Of a stretch of DNA of 5,596 nt, positions 1 through 5,215 are shown piece by piece. The notes under the pieces were generated by a model. The model worked only from the letters and a program-made list of their open reading frames with translations, did not search any database and had not been told where the DNA came from. Source of the stretch: Dehalococcoidales bacterium (lineage in GTDB: Bacteria; Chloroflexota; Dehalococcoidia; Dehalococcoidales; UBA5627); the NCBI GenBank assembly GCA_012719115.1, contig JAAYAZ010000112.1:1-5596 (forward strand), written 5' to 3'. The position numbers and the translations under genes were made by a program. The first letter of the stretch is position 1; each line of letters begins with the position of its first letter.

Positions 1-1124
1 ACCCAGGCGACACTTTCTTCCATCGAAGGTGATTTATCGCTCCAGTATTCTACTCTGTCGTGCAAATACTGCTCATATTCATTTCCTGATAAACCGCTTG
101 TGTTAAGTGTTTCGACATGACTGTCAACAAGCGGGGAAACAGCCTCCAGCCACGTAGCCATTTCGTCATTATCGACTTCTATGACTTCCCTGCCACTGCC
201 GAGTTCAAGAAAGTAATCAATGGCTACTTTATCATAATAATCCCAGACTTTGCCATGCTTCTCTATCCATTCATCGCTGACCTCGGTAATTATCTGCTGT
301 ATTTCATTTGGCATGCTGTTCCATTTGTTTTTATTGATTACAACATACATATCTGTAGTGTAACCCAGTTGATAACAGTTGGTTACATATTTGGTAACCT
401 CGGCATGATTCCAGCCTTTCAGGGTTTCTCTGGGAGTAAAACTTCCGTTGACAACTCCCTTCGACAATAGTTCGTATGTTTCACCCTGTGAGGCACCGTA
501 TGCCTGAGCACCAAGAGCCTGTACAATCTTCGCACCTACGCCGGTAGCCCTGATTACCAAACCGTTAAAGTCTTGCAGTTTGCTCACAGCTTTATCTTTG
601 GTGATGATTACACCGGGGCCGTGAGCGTGAAAATATAGCGGATGCGTTTCATCCATTTCTGCGGGTTTAAATTCATTGTAATAATCATTGGCAACCTTTG
701 TTGCCACCCATCCGTTGGGGTATTTGTGGGGTAAATCAACCAGTTCATTTACGGGAAAACGCCCTACAGTGTAAGCAAAACATGACATTCCGATATCGGA
801 AAGTCCGTTTACTACGCCGTCATATATCTGGTTTGCAGGAGTCAGGTTTCCTGCCGGAAAATAATCAATTTTTACCTGACCGTCCGTTCTTGTTTCTATT
901 TCTTTTATCCATGCTTCAGCCAGTATAGAATTGAGATGTGTCGGGGGGAAGAAACTGCTGTATGTCAGCTTGATTGTGTCCCCTGTATTGCTGCAACTGC
1001 TTCCGAAGAGGGACATCGCACCTCCAAAAGCAGAAAAACCGGCAGCTCCAACGAGCAATGCTCCGGTTCCTTTTAAAAAGTCCTTGCGTGTAATGGTGTT
1101 CTTTTCATTACTGTCATGAATCAT
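1..1124 (-). CDS. TRAP transporter substrate-binding protein, DctP family (C-terminus cut by window edge)
   Basis: Reading the minus strand from the ATG at 1124 gives 374 uninterrupted codons to the left edge. DctP-type proteins are usually about 340-380 residues, so little is missing. The N-terminus carries a Tat-like motif (TRKDFLKG, residues 12-19), a small hydrophobic Gly/Ala-rich stretch (about 20-40) and Cys44 in FGSSC, which suggests a lipid-anchored extracytoplasmic protein; the lipobox is weak. The mature part opens with KLTYSSFFPPTH and contains YFPAGNLTPANQIYDGVVNG and then GLVIRATG. Arg192 in that last motif is at the position of the conserved DctP arginine that binds the substrate carboxylate. 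The later segment GETYELLSKGVVNG is also typical. By family it should deliver an organic acid to a DctQM permease. No permease is in the window; it may lie beyond the left edge. The start is fixed by GGAAGGTGG six bases upstream. Substrate unknown. Confidence 0.9.
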   Translation of the reverse strand, partial: MIHDSNEKNTITRKDFLKGTGALLVGAAGFSAFGGAMSLFGSSCSNTGDTIKLTYSSFFPPTHLNSILAEAWIKEIETRTDGQVKIDYFPAGNLTPANQIYDGVVNGLSDIGMSCFAYTVGRFPVNELVDLPHKYPNGWVATKVANDYYNEFKPAEMDETHPLYFHAHGPGVIITKDKAVSKLQDFNGLVIRATGVGAKIVQALGAQAYGASQGETYELLSKGVVNGSFTPRETLKGWNHAEVTKYVTNCYQLGYTTDMYVVINKNKWNSMPNEIQQIITEVSDEWIEKHGKVWDYYDKVAIDYFLELGSGREVIEVDNDEMATWLEAVSPLVDSHVETLNTSGLSGNEYEQYLHDRVEYWSDKSPSMEESVAW

Positions 1125-1201
1125 TTGTAGCCACCTTCCGGGAAAGACATGTAGATGATGTTGTAGAAGATTTCTGTGCGGAAATAGTTTTTAATTTCCA
1201 T
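1121..1201 (-). CDS. 26-residue leader ORF overlapping the TRAP SBP start
   Basis: A short ORF begins at ATG 1201 and ends in TGA at 1121-1123. Its last bases form ATGA with the start codon of the TRAP binding-protein gene. The peptide starts MEIKNYFRTEIFYN and ends MSFPEGGYK, with four Tyr and three Phe in 26 residues. It is preceded by AAAGGAGG at a 9-base spacing, the best ribosome-binding site in the window, and lies downstream of a good promoter. The Shine-Dalgarno of the downstream gene sits within its last codons. The layout is what translational coupling looks like: ribosomes finishing this ORF would restart on the transporter gene. I recognise no homologue. It may be a regulatory leader peptide rather than a functional protein. 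AT-rich codons alone favour Phe, Tyr, Ile and Asn, so the aromatic content is only suggestive. Confidence 0.6.
   Translation of the reverse strand: MEIKNYFRTEIFYNIIYMSFPEGGYK
1131..1139 (-). promoter_or_regulatory. Shine-Dalgarno of the TRAP SBP gene
   Basis: GGAAGGTGG on the minus strand lies six bases before the ATG at 1124 and selects this start. It is embedded in the leader ORF, where its bases form parts of the Pro, Glu, Gly and Gly codons, so translation of the leader would expose or cover it. Confidence 0.75.
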
Positions 1202-1210
1202 TGCGCCCTG

Positions 1211-1218
1211 CCTCCTTT
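1211..1218 (-). promoter_or_regulatory. Strong Shine-Dalgarno of the leader ORF
   Basis: AAAGGAGG is nearly fully complementary to the 16S rRNA 3' end and sits nine bases before ATG 1201. It is the main reason for taking the 26-codon leader ORF seriously. Confidence 0.75.
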
Positions 1219-1235
1219 TTTTATTTTACGTTCAA

Positions 1236-1247
1236 GAAAACGTTTTC
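1236..1247. promoter_or_regulatory. Perfect 12-bp palindrome, probable operator at the transcription start
   Basis: GAAAACGTTTTC is identical to its reverse complement. It begins three bases downstream of the predicted -10 box, so it would cover the start point, a classic repressor position. On the minus strand the extended form TGAAAACGTTTTCT resembles LacI/GalR-family operators, including Firmicutes cre-like sites (central CG, W-rich arms). No regulator gene is in the window, so the binding protein is unknown. Confidence 0.55.
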
Positions 1248-1250
1248 AGT

Positions 1251-1279
1251 ATAATACCACCTGAAAAGGATATTGTCTA
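1251..1279 (-). promoter_or_regulatory. Sigma70-type promoter for leader ORF and TRAP SBP
   Basis: On the minus strand TAGACA (1274-1279) is followed by a 17-base spacer and TATTAT (1251-1256); each box matches the consensus at five of six positions. Transcription would start near 1244, giving about 43 bases before the leader ORF and about 120 before the transporter ATG. An additional TATAAT-like stretch lies further upstream near 1280 but has no well-spaced -35 box. Confidence 0.6.
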
Positions 1280-1347
1280 TAAACTATTATACAATAAATA
1301 TACAATTCTTCTTACGGCAATGTAATAGTAATAACTACAACAACAGG

Positions 1348-1845
1348 CTAGAGGCTAAACCGTAATATACAATTTCCGGCTCCGGCACAAATCTTTTCTT
1401 CGATTTTGAAATTGATATCACTACCGAATTCATTTGCCCAGACCTGATATTCCCTTTCACAGATGCGGGAGCCGATTTTTGCAGACAGGTTTTCCCTTTT
1501 TGATTTAACCATTAAATTATGCCAGGGACAACTGCTGATGATTATGGAAAAATTACCGGAATCCGTATTGTCTTCTATCGTAAATGTGAAATCTTCCAGC
1601 GAAAACTTGGTTTCCAGGCATTCCATCAAATCTTTCAGTTTGTTACCTGAATCAGCCAGAGGATTTAGCATTCGTGCCTGAATTTTGGGCATTACTTCCC
1701 ATACTTTGGCATCCAGCTCCAGCGCCGTATCGAAATCATATTTTTCTTCTGTTTTCATAAACCATAAGCCGTCTGCGGCTGTGTAGCTTTTCTTAAAATA
1801 TTCGATTATTTTCTCATCGGTTAAATTCAGCATGATAAAACCCAT
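1348..1845 (-). CDS. DUF6125 / ATC-hydrolase-like protein
   Basis: This 165-residue soluble protein has no signal peptide or membrane segment. The N-terminal part (about 18-60) reads FKKSYTAADGLWFMKTEE, then ALELDAKVWEVMPKIQAR. I recognise this pattern from proteins filed as DUF6125 or L-2-amino-thiazoline-4-carboxylic acid hydrolase-like. The C-terminal half carries SCPW (Cys106), then IGSRICEREYQVWANEF (124-140, Cys129) and a closing C-x5-C (Cys153, Cys159) before FSL, also as in that family. Experimental function exists only for distant members, so the hydrolase label should not be read as activity here; the spaced Cys residues could bind a metal or act catalytically. Two starts are possible, Met1 (1845) and Met5 (1833); the family-like sequence begins near Met5. 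Neither has a clear Shine-Dalgarno. It is transcribed alone, with non-coding DNA on both sides. Confidence 0.75.
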   Translation of the reverse strand: MGFIMLNLTDEKIIEYFKKSYTAADGLWFMKTEEKYDFDTALELDAKVWEVMPKIQARMLNPLADSGNKLKDLMECLETKFSLEDFTFTIEDNTDSGNFSIIISSCPWHNLMVKSKRENLSAKIGSRICEREYQVWANEFGSDINFKIEEKICAGAGNCILRFSL

Positions 1846-1867
1846 ACCATCATTTAAAACTACGTGA

Positions 1868-1895
1868 ATTATAACCTACAAATAGTATTTAACAA
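1868..1895 (-). promoter_or_regulatory. Promoter of the DUF6125-like gene
   Basis: On the minus strand a perfect TATAAT (1868-1873) is preceded at 16 bases by TTGTTA (1890-1895, four of six). Transcription would start near 1861, about 15 bases before the ATG at 1845 and without a Shine-Dalgarno. An alternative pair, TTGACT and TTAAAT with a 17-base spacer, lies a little further upstream. Confidence 0.55.
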
Positions 1896-1990
1896 AATAG
1901 CCTGTGATTAGTCAATATAGCAAATCTTTTCTAAATCCACTCGTCCTGATTTCTGATGCGTCGGGATTTCCATATGAGACGTATTCAATA

Positions 1991-2030
1991 TGTCATCCTT
2001 CGGCTATCCCCTGTTACTTCCAGTATGACA
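1991..2030. repeat. Short element bounded by TGTCAT / ATGACA
   Basis: A 40-bp stretch begins with TGTCAT and ends with its reverse complement ATGACA. The interior is not strongly paired. TTGTCAT recurs at 2127-2133, at the edge of the next hairpin, which suggests a family of related dispersed pieces. Confidence 0.35.
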
Positions 2031-2046
2031 ATTTATTCGTTACCCT

Positions 2047-2117
2047 CGTAGGGACGGGAATTGCCCGTCCGCCAGATGCGGAAACATAAATGCGGACGAC
2101 CATTGGTCGCCCCTACG
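2047..2117. repeat. 71-bp inverted-repeat element with CGTAGGG...CCCTACG ends
   Basis: Two 26-base arms (2047-2072 and 2092-2117) are inverted copies of each other at 19 of 26 positions, with exact 7-base ends CGTAGGG and CCCTACG and inner ends CGTCCGC and GCGGACG. Each arm also holds its own small palindrome: GACGGG-AATTG-CCCGTC in the first, CGACC-ATT-GGTCG in the second. The element can therefore form one long stem or a double hairpin. It carries no ORF and looks like a REP- or MITE-like dispersed repeat. The plus-strand copy is followed by TTTTATTATTT, but no gene precedes it on that strand. Confidence 0.7.
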
Positions 2118-2131
2118 TTTTATTATTTGTC

Positions 2132-2162
2132 ATGCTGAATTCGTAAAGGACGAATGAAGCAT
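2132..2162. repeat. Imperfect hairpin repeat downstream of the thioesterase gene
   Basis: ATGCTGAATTCGT, a five-base loop (AAAGG) and ACGAATGAAGCAT form a 13-base stem with one internal 2x2 mismatch. It starts about 62 bases past the thioesterase stop and would be in the operon's transcript. No U-run follows on the minus strand, so a mRNA-end stabiliser or dispersed repeat fits better than an intrinsic terminator. Confidence 0.5.
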
Positions 2163-2224
2163 CTGGGGAGGAGTTTAATAGATTCCATAAATCCTCATTC
2201 CAAACAAGAAATAGAGGCTTAGCC

Positions 2225-2653
2225 TTACTCGCCCTGCTTGGTGGGAATGGTGACACCGGTAGCTCTGGCAACCAGCTTGTTATCCTGATTAACAACAGTT
2301 ACCTCGGTAAAACCGGCTTTCCTGCCGCTCTTTATTACCCTGCCCTCAGCCGTAAGCGTATCGCCGACCTTGGCGCTTGCGATAAAGTAAACGTTTAAAT
2401 TAGAGGCAACACTGGGATAAGCCATCGAGTTGGAAGCGGAACCGAATGCCTGGTCTGCAAGTGACATTATGATACCGCCAAAAACAATGCCGTGAAAGTT
2501 TTGAAATTCGGGACGCATCACAAGAGACACACGCGAATAACCTTCCGATATTTCCAGTATTTCAGATTGCAAAAAAGAGGTTATCGGCTCGGTCTTGATT
2601 TTATCCGTCAGTAGAGAGATTTGTTGTTCTTTGTTTTCTTTGCTTGTCGGCAT
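2225..2653 (-). CDS. PaaI-family hotdog acyl-CoA thioesterase
   Basis: This 142-residue single hotdog-fold protein has the normal length for the PaaI group, which hydrolyses aryl- and acyl-CoA thioesters in the cytoplasm. The signature region is residues 52-75: NFHGIVFGG, then SLADQAFGSASNS. Asp67 matches the catalytic aspartate of E. coli PaaI (SLADTAF), and Asn52 and His54 match its NGH. The His of the usual HGG is replaced by Phe58. The second half (VASNLNVYF, GDTLTAEGRV, then VVNQDNKLVAR) follows the family closely. It is the last gene of the iorA-iorB operon, 15 bases after iorB, with AAAGGAG five to six bases before ATG 2653. From context I infer that it hydrolyses the arylacetyl-CoA made by IorAB; sequence alone does not fix the substrate. 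Confidence 0.88.
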   Translation of the reverse strand: MPTSKENKEQQISLLTDKIKTEPITSFLQSEILEISEGYSRVSLVMRPEFQNFHGIVFGGIIMSLADQAFGSASNSMAYPSVASNLNVYFIASAKVGDTLTAEGRVIKSGRKAGFTEVTVVNQDNKLVARATGVTIPTKQGE

Positions 2654-2658
2654 GAAAA

Positions 2659-2665
2659 CTCCTTT
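2659..2665 (-). promoter_or_regulatory. Shine-Dalgarno of the thioesterase gene
   Basis: AAAGGAG fills part of the 15-base gap after the iorB stop and confirms ATG 2653 as the start, with independent ribosome loading inside the operon. Confidence 0.7.
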
Positions 2666-2668
2666 TAA

Positions 2669-3259
2669 TTACTGCGGTTTAACTGCTTGTATACCGGCTT
2701 CGAAAGCGGAGATATTTATAGCGACAATTTTTGCCGGCAGGCTTTTAATAATGCTCTCGCGCCATATTTTATCTTCGATATCCATAAATTGTGACAAACA
2801 ACCCAGCATAAAAATATTTAATACCTTTATGTTGCCGATGGCTGCCGATTTTTTGCTTCCTTCTACTAAATATACCTTATCTGTTTTCTGTGTAAGAACA
2901 GATAATATTTCATTATCGGACGGATATTCTTCAATTCCGCAACCAACGGAAAGCGGGGGCATTTCACGGTTATTCAATATTACAATTCCGCCCGGCTTCA
3001 AAAAATTAAAACACCTGGCGGCTTCCATTTTTTCAAAAGATAGCACAATATCTGCCTGATTTTCTCCGATTAATGGAGCGTATATTTTTGGCGCAATACG
3101 TAAATGGCTGATAACACTGCCGCCACGCTGTGCCATTCCGATTGTATCCGTCTTTTTTACATCATATCCAGATGCGATAGCCGCATCCCCGATAATATTT
3201 CCGGCAAGTATTACACCCTGTCCCCCGACCCCGGCAATGATAATGCTGTAATTATTCAT
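2669..3259 (-). CDS. iorB: Indolepyruvate:ferredoxin oxidoreductase, beta subunit
   Basis: This 196-residue protein is the small subunit of the enzyme that converts aryl pyruvates plus CoA to arylacetyl-CoA and CO2 and reduces ferredoxin. It corresponds to the gamma-type domain of pyruvate:ferredoxin oxidoreductases. Diagnostic features are the glycine-rich IAGVGGQGVILAG (residues 8-20), TDTIGMAQRGGSVISHLR (37-54), and ADIVLSFEKMEAAR in the middle. Length is normal for stand-alone IorB and no Cys-cluster motif is present, as expected because the Fe-S clusters are in IorA. Its ATG overlaps the end of iorA by eight bases (ATGAATAA), with GGAG six bases upstream inside iorA, so the two subunits are translationally coupled. 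Neighbours on both sides are in the same operon. Confidence 0.93.
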   Translation of the reverse strand: MNNYSIIIAGVGGQGVILAGNIIGDAAIASGYDVKKTDTIGMAQRGGSVISHLRIAPKIYAPLIGENQADIVLSFEKMEAARCFNFLKPGGIVILNNREMPPLSVGCGIEEYPSDNEILSVLTQKTDKVYLVEGSKKSAAIGNIKVLNIFMLGCLSQFMDIEDKIWRESIIKSLPAKIVAINISAFEAGIQAVKPQ

Positions 3260-5081
3260 TGTTTGCTCCGATTAAACCGGGTTTATCCGGATAAATGGCG
3301 TTAACAGGACAAACCTGCTCACAAAGGCGGCAATTATCACCGGCACACAGAGAACCGTCGATAACAACTTTATCTCCATCCTTTGCAATAGCCGAACAAC
3401 CTATAGACAGGCACAAACCGCAGGTCGTACATTTATTTATGTCAACTTTACTGGGATTAATCCCACGCCTTACTGATACAGCGCAAGGACCTCTGGATAT
3501 AATTACCGATAACTCGTCACTTTCAAGCGACTCTTTCAAAGCTTTTTTTATGGCCTTTAAATCCCAAGCGTTAACTACCTGTAAATCGGTTACTCCGCAT
3601 GCCTTAACCATTTCCTCAAGATTGATGGCATAGGTATCTTCTCCCTGTGCCGTTTTACCCGTACCGGGGTGTTCCTGATGGCCGGTCATAGCTGTCGTAC
3701 GGTTATCAAGAATAACAAGCGTAAACTTGGCTTTATTATAAACAGCATCTATTAAGCCGGTAATTCCCGAATGGAGAAAAGTGGAATCACCGATAATCGC
3801 TACCACTTTTTCACCAACGCCGGCTTTCTGCATACCGATAGCATTTCCGATACTTGCACCCATACAACCGCAGGTATCCATGGCATTAAGAGGTGATAAA
3901 GCTCCAAGCGTATAGCATCCGATATCGCCCGTAATAATCAGCTTCGGTTCACGCTGTTTCCTGCCGGGAATCGTGCTGCGCTGCCCGATATTGCTTAGTG
4001 TAAAGTATAAGCCGCTGTGAGGACATCCCGAACATAACAGCGGAAATCTACCGGGCAATGCCGGTTTTTTATAGGCTGCATCAGTACCGGGATATTCGGA
4101 TAATATACCCATAGCACATCCCGCTTTTTCGATTACATCGGGTGTCAGTTCCCCTATTATCGGAACAAACTCCTTCCCTGTTACTTCAATACCCAGAGAT
4201 TTAACATATTCTTCTATGAACGGGTCGAGTTCTTCGATAACAACCAGTTTTTTAACTCTTGATGAAAATTCTTTGATTAACTCTTGCGGCATCGGGTAGG
4301 AAAAACCCAGTTTAAGAATAGAGGCTTCCGGAAATACTTCTTTTACATACTGATATGCCATACCGGAGGTAATAATACCGAGTTCGGGACTGCCTTTGGT
4401 TACAAAATTAAATGCAGATGTTTCGCTAAAACCTGCCAGTTTGTTAACTCTTTCTTCCACAAGGGGACGTCTGGCTCGCGCATTGGCAGGCAGCATAACA
4501 TATTTGCGGAAATTGTATTTGAAGACTTTACCCTCAACTTGCTTGCGGCTGTTATTGCCGGTTTCCACAATTGTTTTCGAATGTGAAACACGGGTAGTTG
4601 TACGTAACAGCACCGGCGTATCGAACTGCTCGCTGATATCGAAGGCAGCCATCACCATATCGTAGGCTTCCTGACTGTCCGAAGGTTCCAGCATAGGTAT
4701 TTTTGCCAGTTTGGCAAAATGGCGGTTATCCTGTCCATTCTGAGAGCTCATTGCTCCCGGGTCATCGGCTGATATGATAACAAGACCACCGTTGATACCG
4801 GTTATGGCAACCGCCATAAAGGGGTCGGCAGCAACATTTAAACCGACATGCTTCATCGATACCAGAGTGCGCACACCGCCGTACGAAGCGCCTACGCCCA
4901 CTTCCATAGCGACCTTTTCGTTGGTGGACCATTCGGCATATATGTCCTTGTACTCAGCCAGATTCTCCAGTATCTCGGTACTGGGAGTACCCGGATAGGC
5001 AGCCGCAACCTTTATCCCGGCATGATAAGCGCCCAGTGCAATAGCTTCATTTCCTGAAAGTAATTTATTATTTGTGCTCAT
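3252..5081 (-). CDS. iorA: Indolepyruvate:ferredoxin oxidoreductase, alpha subunit
   Basis: This 609-residue protein is the catalytic, thiamine-diphosphate-binding subunit of the cytoplasmic, oxygen-sensitive IorAB. By family it acts on indolepyruvate, phenylpyruvate and 4-hydroxyphenylpyruvate from transaminated aromatic amino acids. Domains in order: the pyrimidine-type domain with LLSGNEAIALGA (7-18), YPGTPSTEI (29-37) and STNEKVAMEVG (52-62); a linker/transketolase C-like domain; CSGCPHSGLYF (350-360); the TPP domain with GDIGCYTLG (385-393), GDSTF (431-435) and DNRTTAMTG (459-467), a GDx...N pair about 28 residues apart that binds Mg-TPP; and a C-terminal two-[4Fe-4S] ferredoxin domain with Cys551, 554, 557, 562 and Cys579, 584, 587, 591. 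The second cluster motif is C-x4-C-x2-C-x3-CP. It is the first gene of the operon; the start at ATG 5081 matches the family N-terminus but has no Shine-Dalgarno. Confidence 0.95.
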   Translation of the reverse strand: MSTNNKLLSGNEAIALGAYHAGIKVAAAYPGTPSTEILENLAEYKDIYAEWSTNEKVAMEVGVGASYGGVRTLVSMKHVGLNVAADPFMAVAITGINGGLVIISADDPGAMSSQNGQDNRHFAKLAKIPMLEPSDSQEAYDMVMAAFDISEQFDTPVLLRTTTRVSHSKTIVETGNNSRKQVEGKVFKYNFRKYVMLPANARARRPLVEERVNKLAGFSETSAFNFVTKGSPELGIITSGMAYQYVKEVFPEASILKLGFSYPMPQELIKEFSSRVKKLVVIEELDPFIEEYVKSLGIEVTGKEFVPIIGELTPDVIEKAGCAMGILSEYPGTDAAYKKPALPGRFPLLCSGCPHSGLYFTLSNIGQRSTIPGRKQREPKLIITGDIGCYTLGALSPLNAMDTCGCMGASIGNAIGMQKAGVGEKVVAIIGDSTFLHSGITGLIDAVYNKAKFTLVILDNRTTAMTGHQEHPGTGKTAQGEDTYAINLEEMVKACGVTDLQVVNAWDLKAIKKALKESLESDELSVIISRGPCAVSVRRGINPSKVDINKCTTCGLCLSIGCSAIAKDGDKVVIDGSLCAGDNCRLCEQVCPVNAIYPDKPGLIGANNE

Positions 5082-5092
5082 TTTAGTACTGT

Positions 5093-5101
5093 ATTATAGC
5101 A
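5093..5101 (-). promoter_or_regulatory. Extended -10 promoter of the iorA operon
   Basis: TGCTATAAT on the minus strand is a perfect extended -10 element (TGn plus TATAAT). No good -35 hexamer is seen 16-18 bases upstream, which extended -10 promoters tolerate. Only 11 bases separate the box from the iorA ATG, so the mRNA leader would be about four to six bases, nearly leaderless. Confidence 0.6.
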
Positions 5102-5215
5102 TAAACCGCCCCCAAAACATGAAATCCAATCGAGGCAAGTACATATCAGACACAATTATGTATATTATTACGAGCGGTTTTACTGCAGGGTAAGTATCAT
5201 ATATAATTTATCGAG

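Larger units (their letters stand above)
1896..2224. other. Gene-free, repeat-rich intergenic stretch
   Basis: No convincing gene is found on either strand. The stretch separates the thioesterase operon from the DUF6125-like gene, both on the minus strand, and is made largely of short inverted repeats (1991-2030, 2047-2117, 2132-2162). The left part (about 1935-1975) also holds two loosely similar copies of a CGTCcTGATTTC / CGTCgGGATTTC motif. Such patchworks of GTCAT-type and CGTAGGG-type pieces are familiar from intergenic regions of some anaerobe genomes. Confidence 0.7.

Noticed and set aside
117..470. Plus-strand 117-codon ORF, and similar ones at 698-928 and 931-1119
   Set aside because: They lie antisense within the well-supported TRAP binding-protein gene, have no ribosome-binding site, and their translations match no family pattern.
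1321..1340. Near-palindrome TGTA...TACA between the DUF6125-like gene and the TRAP promoter
   Set aside because: Only the outer four bases pair well and the sequence is very AT-rich; this is expected by chance.
1904..2089. Plus-strand 61-codon ORF in the gene-free stretch
   Set aside because: It is made of the inverted-repeat pieces and has no upstream ribosome-binding site; the open frame is probably incidental.
2092..2130. Right arm of the 71-bp element plus TTTTATTATTT as a plus-strand intrinsic terminator
   Set aside because: No plus-strand gene lies upstream within the window, so there is no transcript for it to end; treated as a repeat instead.
2215..2227. AGGCTTAGCCT palindrome at the thioesterase stop codon, considered as a terminator
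   Set aside because: Arms are five bases with essentially no loop, and no U-run follows on the minus strand, so it cannot form a useful terminator hairpin.
2113..2295. Minus-strand 60-codon ORF running out of the thioesterase gene into the repeats
   Set aside because: It is an alternate frame of the thioesterase end joined to hairpin repeat sequence, with no ribosome-binding site.
2595..3059. Plus-strand 154-codon ORF opposite the thioesterase/iorB junction
   Set aside because: Antisense shadow of two clearly recognisable genes; it spans their junction and shows no domain pattern.
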